DNA from: Gammaproteobacteria bacterium
GTDB taxonomy: Bacteria > Pseudomonadota > Gammaproteobacteria > Ga0077536
DNA length: 52,822 bases
Assembly (NCBI GenBank): GCA_019747795.1
Contig: JAIEQK010000071.1
Location: 1 to 52,822, forward strand
Reading direction: 5' to 3'
The position numbers and the translations under genes were made by a program. Within the stretch, counting starts at the first letter, position 1. Each line of letters starts with the position of its first letter. Below the pieces are notes generated by a model. That model was not told the DNA's origin and made no database searches. It saw nothing but the letters and a program-made list of their open reading frames with translations. This document shows, piece after piece, positions 41,936-52,822 of the stretch.

Positions 41936-42157
41936 GGTGAAATCTCCGTGGGTGACTGGCGAGCAGCATAGGCATCCTGCTCGCGCAGTCGGCCGGACGA
42001 TGGCCACACCTGCACCCACCGCCAAAGGGCTGTGCCCGCGCTTAGTCCTTCGCGGGTAGGCAGCCGGTCGCGCCTTGGTCACGCTAGGCTGGCCCGGGAC
42101 CGCGCGCGCGATCCGCTCGGCAGCCACCACATCATCTCCTTCGACAGCGAGGCAGCC

Positions 42158-43759
42158 ATGCACGACTACGGACGTTTCCCTATCGCCGAGGCACGCACCC
42201 TGCCCGGCTGGTCATTGACCACCCTGCTCGCGCCGAGCGCGCTCTACGGCGCCAACGGCATGAAGGTCGGGCCGGACGGCAAGCTCTACGTGGCGCAGGC
42301 CTTCGGCAGCCAGGTGAGCGCGCTCGATACCGCGAGCGGTGTCGCCGCCACCATCGTGCCGGTCGGCAGTTCGGTGGTCGCGCCGGACGATCTGGCCTTC
42401 GACACCCACGGCGTGATGTTCATGACCGAGGTCATGAGCGAACGCGTCGCCGCGCGCCTGCCGGACGGCACGCTGCGCGTGGTGGCCGACCACGTGCCCG
42501 GCGCGAACGGCATCACCTCGGTCGGCGATCGGGTGTTCATGGACGAGTTCCGCCCCGGCGGCCGGCTGTTCGAACTCTATGCCGACGGCCGCGCGCCACG
42601 CCTCATCGCCGACAACCTGAACTTCCCCAACGCGCTGTCCATGGGACCGGACGGCTGCCTGTACTTTCCGCAGGTGGTGGACGGCGAGATCTGGCGCGTG
42701 AACGCCGAGGGCGGCACGCCGGAACGCGTGATGAGCGGGCTGGCGCTGCCGACCGCGGTGAAGTGGAGTCCGCGCGGCGAACTGTGGGCCACCGAGGCCG
42801 GCACCGGCGACATCACGCGCATCGATCTCGCGAGCCGCACGCGTCACGTGCTCACCCGCGTGCGCAGCGGCATCGACAACTTCGCCTTCGCGCCCGACGG
42901 GCGCATGTTCGTCTCGCACTTCGTCGACGGCGGTGTGGCGGAGATCGGCGGTGACGGTGGCGAGCGCGTGCTGGTCGCCCCCGGCATGCTCGGGCCGTTC
43001 GGGCTGGCGCTCGACGCCGATGATCGGCTGCTGGTGGCGGACGGCATGAGCCTCGCGCTGCACGCGCGCGACGGCCGGCTCGAGGGACGCTGGGGCCTGC
43101 TCATCACCCACGAATTCCCGGGCTTCGCGACCGGCGTGGCGGTGGCCGCTGACGGCGCGTGGCTGATTTCCACCACCGCGGGCACCGTCACGCGCTTTCG
43201 GCCTGAAGGCGAGCGCAGCGTGCTGGCGAGCGATCTGCAGCAGGTGATGGGCCTCGCCGGCATGCCCGACGGCGCCGTGCTGGCCTGCGAACGTGGCGCG
43301 GGACGGCTGCTGCGCATCGACGCCGATGGCCGTTGCACGGTGGTCGTCGGTGGACTGGTCGCGCCGACCGGCGTGGTCGCCACGCCCAACGGCGACTGCT
43401 TCGTCAGCGAAGCCGGCGCGGGACGTGTGACACACGTGCGGAACGGCGTCGCGACGCCGGTGTTGACCGGTCTCTCCGAGCCCCATGGTCTCGCGCTGCA
43501 GGGCGATGAGCTCTTCGTGCTCGATCGCGCCGCACGCAGCCTCACCTGCCTGTCGCTCGCGAGCGGCAAGTCGGCGACGGTCGCGGACGGCCTGCCAGTC
43601 GGTGCGGCGCCCGGCATCGTGCCGCGCGTGCTGCCCGGCATCGCCGGCCTGATGCCGGGGCCCCTGCTGCCCTTCGCCGATCTCGTCGCGACCCGCGACG
43701 GCCGCCTGCTGCTCGGCGCCGATGGCGCCGGCGCGGTGCTCGCGCTCGCGCGTACCTGA
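42158..43759 (+). CDS. SMP-30/gluconolactonase-like beta-propeller protein
   Basis: A 533-residue protein built from repeated propeller blades: GANGMKVGPDGKLYVAQ, APDDLAFDTHGVMFMTE, FPNALSMGPDGCLYFPQ, IDNFAFAPDGRMFVSHF and PTGVVATPNGDCFVSEAG. The repeated xPDGxLyv pattern is that of NHL/Vgb/SMP-30 propellers; it contains about 10 such repeats, so perhaps two fused propellers. No signal peptide is seen. It may be a lactonase or ligand-binding protein; catalytic metal residues cannot be confirmed. A weak GAGGCAGCC precedes ATG 42158. Confidence 0.8.
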   Translation: MHDYGRFPIAEARTLPGWSLTTLLAPSALYGANGMKVGPDGKLYVAQAFGSQVSALDTASGVAATIVPVGSSVVAPDDLAFDTHGVMFMTEVMSERVAARLPDGTLRVVADHVPGANGITSVGDRVFMDEFRPGGRLFELYADGRAPRLIADNLNFPNALSMGPDGCLYFPQVVDGEIWRVNAEGGTPERVMSGLALPTAVKWSPRGELWATEAGTGDITRIDLASRTRHVLTRVRSGIDNFAFAPDGRMFVSHFVDGGVAEIGGDGGERVLVAPGMLGPFGLALDADDRLLVADGMSLALHARDGRLEGRWGLLITHEFPGFATGVAVAADGAWLISTTAGTVTRFRPEGERSVLASDLQQVMGLAGMPDGAVLACERGAGRLLRIDADGRCTVVVGGLVAPTGVVATPNGDCFVSEAGAGRVTHVRNGVATPVLTGLSEPHGLALQGDELFVLDRAARSLTCLSLASGKSATVADGLPVGAAPGIVPRVLPGIAGLMPGPLLPFADLVATRDGRLLLGADGAGAVLALART

Positions 43760-43766
43760 GCGGAAC

Positions 43767-43799
43767 GCGACGCGCGCTCCGCTTCGGAGCGTGCGTCGC
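43767..43799. terminator. bidirectional terminator hairpin between converging genes
   Basis: A 15-bp stem (43767-43781 with 43785-43799, one G-T wobble) with a 3-nt loop lies 8 nt after the propeller gene stop and 54 nt beyond the treY stop. It is very stable and is positioned to end both transcripts, although the T tract is poor, as usual in GC-rich genomes. Confidence 0.6.
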
Positions 43800-43853
43800 A
43801 GCGCGCGGCGAGTACGCCGCTTGCCTTTTGCAACACCGCCGGCCGACGGCGCC

Positions 43854-46691
43854 TCACGCGCCGCGCAGCGCGCAGCCCGGAAAGGTTTCGAACAGATCGA
43901 CGAGCGCGAGCCGGCCGTCGTGCACGCGCAGTTCACGTCCGCGCAGTTCGTCGACGAACACACTCGCGCCTTCCTCCGGCAGCGCCACCGCGGTGTCGCC
44001 CCACAGCCTCGCGCCCACCGGCATGTGGCCCGCTTCGCCACCGAGCGCAGCGAACAGTCGTCCCGCCACCACCACCACGCGCTCGCCGGCGCACTCACGC
44101 TGGAAGGCGACGACGTGCTGGGCAGCGGTGCCGGTCACGGTCAGCGGCTGGTAGCCGCCGTCGCGAAACAGCGTGGGCAGGCGCCGCCGCAGCTCGAGCA
44201 GGCGATGCACGAAGTGCAGCTTCAGCCGCGCATCCGCGAGGTTCTCCGCCCAGGTCGCGAGCGCATCGTTAAGAGCGTCGCCCGCGGCGGCAGCACGCAC
44301 CTCGTCCAGCAGCGCGGCCCGCCGCGCGAAGTCGACCGCGCGACGGTTGTCGGGATCGACCAGCGAGAAGTCCCACAGCTCCGTGCCCTGGTACAGGTCC
44401 GGCACGCCGGGCGAGGTCAGCAACAGCAGCGTGCTGGTGAGCCCATTCAGCATGCCGAACCAGGCGAGGGTGCGCACCAGCGGCGCGAGGTCGGCGAGAA
44501 AGCGCGTCGGGCGCCCGTCGCCGAGCAGCGCGCCGACGAACTCGCGCAGCGCCTGTTCGTAGTCCTCGTTCGGCTTCAGCCAGCTGGTGTCCTGCTTGGC
44601 TTCGCGCGCCGCCTTCAGCACGTAGTCCTCGATGCGCCGGCGGTAGTCGCGGCGCGCGGCGTCATCGCCGAATACCACCGGGCAGCTGCCGACCAGCGTC
44701 TGGTAGACCAAGTACTGGTCGTTGGCCGAAGGCGCCGACCGATCGTCGAGGGACTTCACATGACGCCGGTTGGCGCGCCGCCAGCGGCGCAGCGCGAGGC
44801 GCCAGCGCGCCGGCATCTCCGGCAGCACGTTCAGCCGCGCACGCACGTCGGGCGCGCGCTTGTTGTCGTGGGTGGCGGTCGCGATCAGGGTGTGCGGCCA
44901 GCTGCGCTGGCGATCGAGGCTCGCGCCATGAAAGGCCTGCACGCCGACGCCGAAGGCGGTCGGATCGCCGCCCACGTCGTTCAGGGACAGCAGGCGGTTG
45001 TAGCGGTAGAGCGCGGTGTCTTCGAAACCCTTGGCCATCAGCGGCCCGGTGAACTGCTGGAACTTGCGCGCGAAGTGCCGGGTGGCGGTGAGCAGTTCGG
45101 CGTGCGGCGTCTCGCCGAACAGGCTCGCGCGCACGAAGTCGAACACGCTCGTGTCGGCCGCCTGGCCGCGGCGCCGCGCCTTGGCCACCGCCCAGTCGAT
45201 GTAGCGCCGATCGTCGGCGCCGACCTCGGCGGCGATGTAGGTGCGATAGATCGGGAAGCACACCGCCACTTCGCCGAGCGCGCGTCGCAGCGCGTTCTCG
45301 GTGAAGTCCCGCGTGTCGCGAGCCTGGCGCGCGATGTTCGCCAGCTGGTGGACGAGCATGCCGAGTTCGCTCATGAAGGAATCGCGCAGCACCGTGCGCT
45401 TGGAGTGAAGCACGATGTCCGCGAAGCACGCGTTCTCGCCGGTGAAGCGCGTGTAGACCCGCGTCATGGCGTCGGCGGCGCGCGTGTCCACGCAGAGCGC
45501 GTTGACCAGGTTGGAGAAGCGGTAGCCGGTGGTGCCGTGCAGAGGCCAGTCGGTCGCGACCTTCTCGAACGGCGCGATGATCTTCTCCGCCACGAGGTAC
45601 AGCGGGCGGGCCGTGGCCGGCAGCGAGGCGTCGCTGGCCGCGCCAACCTGCAGGCGCCGGAAGTATTGCGCGGGATCGTAGAGACCATCGGGGTGATCGA
45701 TGCGCAGGCCGTCGACCGCACCACGCCGCACCAGCATCAGCACCAGGGCGTGGGTCCGCGCGAACACCTCGTCGTTCTCCATGCGCAGCGCCGCGAGATG
45801 GTTGACGTCGAAGAAGCGCCGGTAGTTGATGTCGTCAGCGGCCGCGCGCCAGTGACACAGGCGATAGGCCTGGCGTTCGAGGAGCGCATGCAGCGCGTCG
45901 AAGCTCGCCGGCTCGCCGGGCACGCCGTTCCAGGCGACGAGCACGGCGTCCAGCGCCGCGTGTACCTGCGGCTCGCGCGCCAGCACCGCGGCGAAGGCGC
46001 CCTGGCCGAGGGTCAGGGCCTCCGCCGCGCCGGGCTGGACGGCGTCGAACTGCGCGGCGAGACCGGTGAGCGCCACGCGGCTCGGCGCGATGGGCGCACA
46101 GCGCTCGGCGGCGGCGGCGCACAGCGCCGCGTGGCTCGCGGGCGAGAGCGGCAGGCAATGTTCGTAGTAGTGCAGCTCGACTGCGCCGCGCGGAACGTCG
46201 AGCACCAGGCGCAGCTGCCCGGCGTGCAGGCAAGTGCCGTAGTGCTCGCCCAACAGCGGCAGCATCACGCGGTCGCGCAGATCCGGGTTGGCGGGCTGCC
46301 AGTCGATGTCGAAGTAGCCGGCGTGGCGCGCGTCGCGACCATGCTGCAGCACGTCCTGCCACCAGGGGTTGTCGGCCGCGAGCACCGCCATGTGGTTGGG
46401 CACCACGTCGAGGATGAGCCCCAGGCCCGCCGCCCGCAGCGCGGCCACCAGCGCGTCGAAGTCCGCGGCGCTGCCGAGCTCGGGGTTCAGCGCGGCGTGA
46501 TCGACGATGTCGTAGCCGTGACTGCTGCCGGCGCGCGCGCGCAGCAGCGGGGAGCTGTACACGTGGCTGACGCCGAGGCTCGCCAGGTAGGGCACGAGCG
46601 CGAGCGCATCCTTGAAGGTGAAGCCGGCGTGGAACTGCAGACGGTAGGTGGCACGGGGAACGCGCGCCTCGCGCTTCTCCGCTTCAAGCAT
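43854..46691 (-). CDS. treY: malto-oligosyltrehalose synthase TreY
   Basis: A 945-residue GH13 enzyme that turns the reducing-end maltose unit of maltodextrins into trehalose (intramolecular transglucosylation). It starts RATYRLQFHAGFTFKDALALVPYLASLGVSHVY, the typical TreY lead. DVVPNHMAV is followed by a long family-specific insertion, DGLRIDHPDGLYDP carries the nucleophile Asp, and LVAEKI holds the acid Glu. TREY-type C-terminal TSPGVPDLYQGTELWDFSLVDPDNRR is present. Length is within the TreY range (700-950). The start overlaps the treZ stop by 8 nt, indicating coupling. It is the last gene of glgC-glgX-treZ-treY. Confidence 0.96.
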   Translation of the reverse strand: MLEAEKREARVPRATYRLQFHAGFTFKDALALVPYLASLGVSHVYSSPLLRARAGSSHGYDIVDHAALNPELGSAADFDALVAALRAAGLGLILDVVPNHMAVLAADNPWWQDVLQHGRDARHAGYFDIDWQPANPDLRDRVMLPLLGEHYGTCLHAGQLRLVLDVPRGAVELHYYEHCLPLSPASHAALCAAAAERCAPIAPSRVALTGLAAQFDAVQPGAAEALTLGQGAFAAVLAREPQVHAALDAVLVAWNGVPGEPASFDALHALLERQAYRLCHWRAAADDINYRRFFDVNHLAALRMENDEVFARTHALVLMLVRRGAVDGLRIDHPDGLYDPAQYFRRLQVGAASDASLPATARPLYLVAEKIIAPFEKVATDWPLHGTTGYRFSNLVNALCVDTRAADAMTRVYTRFTGENACFADIVLHSKRTVLRDSFMSELGMLVHQLANIARQARDTRDFTENALRRALGEVAVCFPIYRTYIAAEVGADDRRYIDWAVAKARRRGQAADTSVFDFVRASLFGETPHAELLTATRHFARKFQQFTGPLMAKGFEDTALYRYNRLLSLNDVGGDPTAFGVGVQAFHGASLDRQRSWPHTLIATATHDNKRAPDVRARLNVLPEMPARWRLALRRWRRANRRHVKSLDDRSAPSANDQYLVYQTLVGSCPVVFGDDAARRDYRRRIEDYVLKAAREAKQDTSWLKPNEDYEQALREFVGALLGDGRPTRFLADLAPLVRTLAWFGMLNGLTSTLLLLTSPGVPDLYQGTELWDFSLVDPDNRRAVDFARRAALLDEVRAAAAGDALNDALATWAENLADARLKLHFVHRLLELRRRLPTLFRDGGYQPLTVTGTAAQHVVAFQRECAGERVVVVAGRLFAALGGEAGHMPVGARLWGDTAVALPEEGASVFVDELRGRELRVHDGRLALVDLFETFPGCALRGA

Positions 46692-48509
46692 CGCCCGCGC
46701 CGCGCGCCGACGGTGCCTCCAGGCGCCAACGTCCCGACCAGGGGCCGAGCGTATCGGCCGTGACGCGACCGATGGTCAGGATCACGCGCCCGAGCGCGAC
46801 GGCATCACAGGGGACCAGGCTCGCGCTGAAGTTGGCGGCGAGATGCAGGCGCGCACCGTCGCCGAGCTGCCAGCACACTTCCAGCACGTTCGCCGGCGTG
46901 ATCTGCGCGCGGCCGCCGTGGGCCTCGCCGGGCAGGTGCGGCACGAGCAGTCGGCGTCGCAGCTCGAGCATCCGTCGATGGAAGTCGAGCATCTCGCGGT
47001 GCGGAGAGTGCTCGAGCGCGTTCCAGTCCAGCTTGGACGCGGTGAAGGCCGCCGGCGCGGTCGGATCGAGCCACTCGGCCGGGACGTCTGCCGGGTGTTC
47101 GTGATGCGCCTGGTGTTCCTGCGCGCGGCCGGCCCGCACGGCCCCGGCCAGGTCGGGGCTGAAGTCACAGAAGAACAGGAAAGGCGTGCGCGCCGCGAAC
47201 TCCTCGCCCATGAACAGGAGCGGGATGGAGGGCGCAAGCAGCGTGGTGGCGATCGCGAGCGGCAACCGCTCCAGCGGCGTGAGCATGGCCAGGCGTTCAC
47301 CCTGGGCGCGGTTGCCGACCTGGTCGTGGCTCTGCAGGAAGTTGATGAAGGCCTGCGGCGACAGGTGGGCGGAGGGTTCGCCGCGCCAGGCGCCGTCACG
47401 ATGTCGCGAGGTCTCCCCCTGGTAGGCGAAGCCCTCGGCCAGCGCGCGCGCGAGGTGCTCCAGGGGCTGCTCGCTGTAGTCGGCGTAGTAGCGCGCGTGC
47501 TCGCCAGTCAGGAGCACGTGCAGCGCGTGATGATAGTCGTCGTTCCACTGCGCGGTGGCGCACAGCGGACCGGCCGCGCCGCGTTCCAGGTAGCGCGTCT
47601 CGTTGGCGTCATTTTCCAGCACCAGGTGTACGTGGCGCGTTCGTCCGGGCCCCTCGCGCAGGCGCATCGCCAGTTCGGTGACGAGATCGGGCGTGCTCAT
47701 GTCGGTGATGGCATGCACCGCGTCCAGGCGCAGGCCATCGAGGCGAAATTCCTCCACCCAGTAGAGCGCGTTGTGCACGAAGAACTCGCGCACCGTGCGC
47801 GCACCCTCGAAGTCGAGCGCCGCGCCCCAGGGCGTGGTGCGCGTCGCGTGGAAGAACTGCGGCGCGTAGAGATGAAGGTAATTGCCCTCCGGACCGAAGT
47901 GGTTGTAGACCACGTCCAGCAGCACCATCATGCCGCGCGCCTGCGCGGCGAGGACCAGGCGCTTGAAATCCTCGGGCGTGCCGTAGCTCGCCTCCGGCGC
48001 GAACGGCAGCACGCCATCGTAGCCCCAGTTGCGCGCGCCCGGGAACTCGGCGATGGGCATGACCTCGAGCGCCGTGACACCTAGGTCGCGCAGGTAATCG
48101 AGCCGTTCGATGGCGGCGAGGAACGTGCCCTGGGGCGTGAATGCGCCGATGTGCAGTTCGTAGATCACCGCCTCGTGCCAGGGCCGGCCGCGCCACGGCG
48201 TGAGCGGCCAGTCGAAGGCCAGCGGATCGCACACCTCGCTCGCGCCGTGCACGTCGTCGGGATTGCGGCGCGACGCCGGGTCGGGCAGCAGCCGCCCGTC
48301 GCCCAGGCGAAAGCCGTAGCGCAGTCCCGGCTGGCGCTTCGGCCAATGGGCCGCGAACCAGCCGTCGGCTTCCGGGCGCATGGCGAGCGCGCGCTCGCGC
48401 TCGCCGTCGAACAGGCACAGCGTGACCGCCGACGCGGCTGGCGCCCACAGCCGAAAGCGCGTGCCGTCTGCGCGCAGCTCGGCGCCAAATGGCATGGTGT
48501 GGCGCAGTT

Positions 48510-48513
<4 letters not shown>
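46684..48513 (-). CDS. treZ: malto-oligosyltrehalose trehalohydrolase TreZ
   Basis: A 609-residue GH13 enzyme that releases trehalose from the TreY product. An N-terminal CBM48-like domain (FGAELRADGTRFRLWAPAAS) is followed by the barrel with YELHIGAFTPQGTF, DVVYNHFGPEGNYL, LDGLRLDAVHAI (nucleophile Asp) and LVLENDANETRY (acid Glu). The start is GTG 48513, whose last two bases overlap the glgX TGA (GTGA), a classic coupling arrangement; ATG 48495 (MPFGAEL) is an alternative. It overlaps treY by 8 nt. TreZ and TreY together convert glycogen-derived chains to trehalose, an osmo-protectant. Confidence 0.96.
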
Positions 48514-50657
<2,144 letters not shown>

Positions 50658-50675
50658 CACGCCGACCGCGTGAGA

Positions 50676-52019
50676 TCAGTCGTGCGCCGGCGCGTGGTGA
50701 GCGCCCGTGCCGCGCGGCCCGACGTCACGCGCGGCGTCCCGCGTCTGCAGCATGTCCTGGGTGATCAGCACCACGCCCTGGGGCGTGACGTGGAAGCGCC
50801 GTCGATCTTCGGCGTGGTCGAACCCGGCGCGCAGGCCCGCGGGCACGCGCACGTCGCGATCCAGCACCACGCGCTTCAGCGCAGCGTCCGGACCCACCTC
50901 GCCACCCGGCAGCATCACGCATTGTTCCAGGCAGGCGCCTTCTTCGACGCACACGTCGTTGGACAGGAGCGAGTCGTGCACCCGCGCGCCGCGCACCACG
51001 CAGCCGCCGGCCAGCAGCGCGTTGACCACCTCTGCACCGCGGCGCGCGCCGGCCAGCACCTTGGCGGGCGGCGCATGCGGCGGCTCGTTCCGCAGCGGCC
51101 ACGCCGCATCGTGCAGATCGAGTGCGCAGGGTTCTCGAGTCAGATCGAGATTCGCCTGCCAGTACGCGTCCAGCGTGCCTACATCACGCCAGTAGGGTGA
51201 GCCGTCCCGTTCGGTGCCGACGCCGCGGAAGCGATGCGCGTGCACGCGGTAACCTTCGCGCAGCAGGTAGGGGATCACATCGCCCCCGAAGTCATGCCTG
51301 GAATCGTCGTCCTGCGCGTCACGCAGCAACTGCTCGTGCAGGAAGGGCGCATCGAACACGTAGATGCCCATGCTGGCGAGCGCGCGTTCGTCGCGCCCGG
51401 GCACGCAGCGCGGCGCGCTGGGCTTCTCTTCGAAGCCGAGCACGTCCAGCGACTCCGCGACTTCCATCACGCCCATCTCGCGCGCCTCGGCGCGCGGCAC
51501 CTCGATGCAGCCGACCGTCATGTGCGCGCTCGAGTCGAGGTGCTCGCGCAGCATCTCGGTGTAATCCATCTTGTAGATGTGATCGCCCGCAAGCACCAGC
51601 ACGAGTCGCGCGCCGCTGCCGGCGATGATCTCGAGGTTCTGGTACACCGCGTCCGCGGTGCCGCGATACCAGTGCGCGCCACTGCGCTGGTGGGCCGGCA
51701 GCAATTCGAGCCCTTCGCCGCTCCGGCCATCCAGGAACGACCAGCTGCGGCGCAGGTGACGAAAGAGGCCCTGCGAGCGGTACTGGGTGGCGACACCGAT
51801 GTGGCGAATGCCCGAGTTGTGACAGTTCGAGAGCGTGAAATCGATGATGCGGAACTGTCCGCCGAAGGGAATGGCGGGCTTCGCGTCGCGCTCGGTGAGA
51901 CGCCCGAGCCGCGAGCCCCGACCGCCCGCCAGCACGATGGCATAGGTGTCGCGGGCGAGGTCGAGCGCGGGACGCTCGCGCGTCGGCGTCGCGGGCGCGG
52001 CGCGTGCAACCTGGGTCAT
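50676..52019 (-). CDS. glgC: glucose-1-phosphate adenylyltransferase GlgC
   Basis: A 447-residue ADP-glucose pyrophosphorylase. The N-terminal nucleotidyltransferase domain has AIVLAGGRGSRLGRLTERDAKPA, FRIIDFTLSNCHNSGI, WYRGTADAVYQN, LVLAGDHIYKMDY, FEEKP and a C-terminal left-handed beta-helix (DSLLSNDVCVEEGACLEQCV). It makes ADP-glucose for glycogen synthesis and is normally under allosteric control; LRRSWSF lies in the expected region. ATG 52019 is chosen; an in-frame ATG at 52055 would add 12 residues. The first gene of the glgC-glgX-treZ-treY operon; glgA, glgB and glgP are not in the window. Confidence 0.96.
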   Translation of the reverse strand: MTQVARAAPATPTRERPALDLARDTYAIVLAGGRGSRLGRLTERDAKPAIPFGGQFRIIDFTLSNCHNSGIRHIGVATQYRSQGLFRHLRRSWSFLDGRSGEGLELLPAHQRSGAHWYRGTADAVYQNLEIIAGSGARLVLVLAGDHIYKMDYTEMLREHLDSSAHMTVGCIEVPRAEAREMGVMEVAESLDVLGFEEKPSAPRCVPGRDERALASMGIYVFDAPFLHEQLLRDAQDDDSRHDFGGDVIPYLLREGYRVHAHRFRGVGTERDGSPYWRDVGTLDAYWQANLDLTREPCALDLHDAAWPLRNEPPHAPPAKVLAGARRGAEVVNALLAGGCVVRGARVHDSLLSNDVCVEEGACLEQCVMLPGGEVGPDAALKRVVLDRDVRVPAGLRAGFDHAEDRRRFHVTPQGVVLITQDMLQTRDAARDVGPRGTGAHHAPAHD

Positions 52020-52362
52020 GGTGAGACGGGGGTGACGAGGCGTCGAGGACGTCATGGAAATGACCGCTTGCTTGAGGCCAGAGCGGTTTTGCAACTTCGG
52101 GACCAGCGCCGGCGGCGTCGCGCCAGGCTCCGCAAGCGACCGGGTTCACCCGTTGCCACGCGGGTTTGCGTCGCGCACCGTGCGCGAAATGTCGGTTCGC
52201 GCGACGGTGGGCTTTGCAAGATTTGCAAAACGCGCGCAGCGCTTACAGCGCCCTTCCATGGACGCACGGACCGCGTGCCCGCCGACGCGCAGGCACCCGG
52301 CACCCGACATACGCGACACCCAGAGCCGGGCATGGTGGATCGCCAATTCGAGGAGCCTCACC
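52020..52362. promoter_or_regulatory. divergent intergenic region with three TTTGCAA motifs
   Basis: 343 bp between glgC (minus) and the exported-protein gene (plus). TTTTGCAA occurs at 52086-52093, TTTGCAA at 52213-52219 and the palindrome TTTGCAAA at 52222-52229, the last two 9 bp apart. These AT-containing motifs stand out in this DNA and may be regulator sites. No coding frame is convincing. Confidence 0.35.
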
Positions 52363-52822
52363 ATGAACCACACCCCTACGCTCACCCGCTCGAGCCTCCT
52401 GCTGCTCGCGGCGCTAGGCAGCGGCGGCGCGCTTGCCGCCGAGGACACCCGCGGCACCGACGCGCTGGACAACATCGAGACCTCCCCGGGCGACACTCGC
52501 CCGGGCCGAGTGCCGAACTGCAACCCCGCCGCCTCCAACTGCGACCGCAACCCGAACAGCATCACGCCGCAGATCGCACCTCCCGCCGACGTGGGCGACG
52601 CGCGCGACGATGACGGCCTGCGCGCCCCACCCGGCAACGATGCCGCCCGCATCCATCGACGACCGGCGAGCGTCGGTCGAAGCGACGCCGCGGCGCGCGG
52701 CGGCACGGGCGGCGACGTCGACAGCGGCACGTCCGGCCAGAACGCGGCCGGCCGCGGTGTCGATGCCGGACGCGGTGGGGCCGGAACGAACGGCGCCGGC
52801 TCGAATGGCGTCGGCTCGAATG
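52363..52822 (+). CDS. exported Gly/Asn/Ser-rich repeat protein (partial, runs off window)
   Basis: An open frame of 153 codons with no stop before the window end. It starts MNHTPTLTRSSLLLLAALGSGGALA (signal peptide, cleaved near AEDTRG). The mature part has two cysteines close together (CNPAASNC), then a Pro/Asp-rich section. From about residue 105 it is Gly/Asn/Ser-rich (GGTGGDVDSGTSGQNAAGRG), ending in a 15-bp repeat encoding GAGSN/GVGSN. AGGAG lies 8 nt before the ATG. Such exported repeat proteins may be surface or adhesive proteins; the C-terminal anchoring part is not visible. Confidence 0.72.
   Translation, partial: MNHTPTLTRSSLLLLAALGSGGALAAEDTRGTDALDNIETSPGDTRPGRVPNCNPAASNCDRNPNSITPQIAPPADVGDARDDDGLRAPPGNDAARIHRRPASVGRSDAAARGGTGGDVDSGTSGQNAAGRGVDAGRGGAGTNGAGSNGVGSN

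Noticed and set aside
43722-46763. 1013-codon plus-strand frame opposite treY
   Set aside because: Antisense to the complete TreY; the frame stays open only because of GC bias.

Overview
This window comes from a very GC-rich bacterium (about 70% by eye), most likely a high-GC gammaproteobacterium. That guess rests on the GTAG-headed REP doublets, the hopanoid cyclase, CCA-encoding tRNA-Leu(UAA), the many c-di-GMP proteins and the wealth of acyl-CoA, P450, Baeyer-Villiger and epoxide-hydrolase genes. It is inference: there is no rRNA or taxonomic marker here. Almost all the DNA is chromosomal housekeeping or catabolic sequence. I see no prophage, CRISPR array, intact transposon or origin.

Left part (1-13.4 kb): a DUF2834 membrane protein lies divergent from an XRE/MmyB-type regulator. 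Then comes a long minus-strand run: rimO and a beta-hydroxyacid dehydrogenase; gamma-glutamyltransferase and a hot-dog thioesterase; a D-lactate/2-hydroxyglutarate-type flavoenzyme; metY with its CoA-binding partner; a DmdC-like acyl-CoA dehydrogenase; and squalene-hopene cyclase. Two REPIN-like elements (GTAG head, 7-bp stem, TTCA loop, inverted pairs) sit here and supply the TAG stop codons of three genes.

Middle part (13.4-32.8 kb): two GGDEF-EAL proteins (one with a degenerate receiver, one with a membrane/PAS sensor), a P450, an alpha/beta epoxide hydrolase and a double-length CaiB-type CoA transferase. Next come a haem aldoxime dehydratase and an unassigned PLP-fold protein in the same direction. 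These are followed by a patch of small stress-type and exported proteins (glycine zipper, BON, GAF, SnoaL-like, Gly/His-rich) with the remnant of a histidine kinase, ending at tRNA-Leu(UAA).

Right part (32.9-52.8 kb): an MFS transporter and Baeyer-Villiger-type monooxygenase, a microsomal-type epoxide hydrolase, an Old Yellow Enzyme homologue, two small proteins, an amidase, an M48 metallopeptidase fused to a type IV pilin domain, a decayed isochorismatase-type hydrolase and a beta-propeller protein. A tightly packed minus-strand operon glgC-glgX-treZ-treY follows; it would link ADP-glucose synthesis, glycogen debranching and trehalose formation. The window ends inside an exported protein with Gly/Asn/Ser repeats.

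The observations most worth following up are the aldoxime dehydratase/PLP-protein pair, the M48-pilin fusion, and the covarying REP doublets that provide stop codons. Unless noted, starts were chosen by Shine-Dalgarno spacing and family N-termini; no database search was possible.
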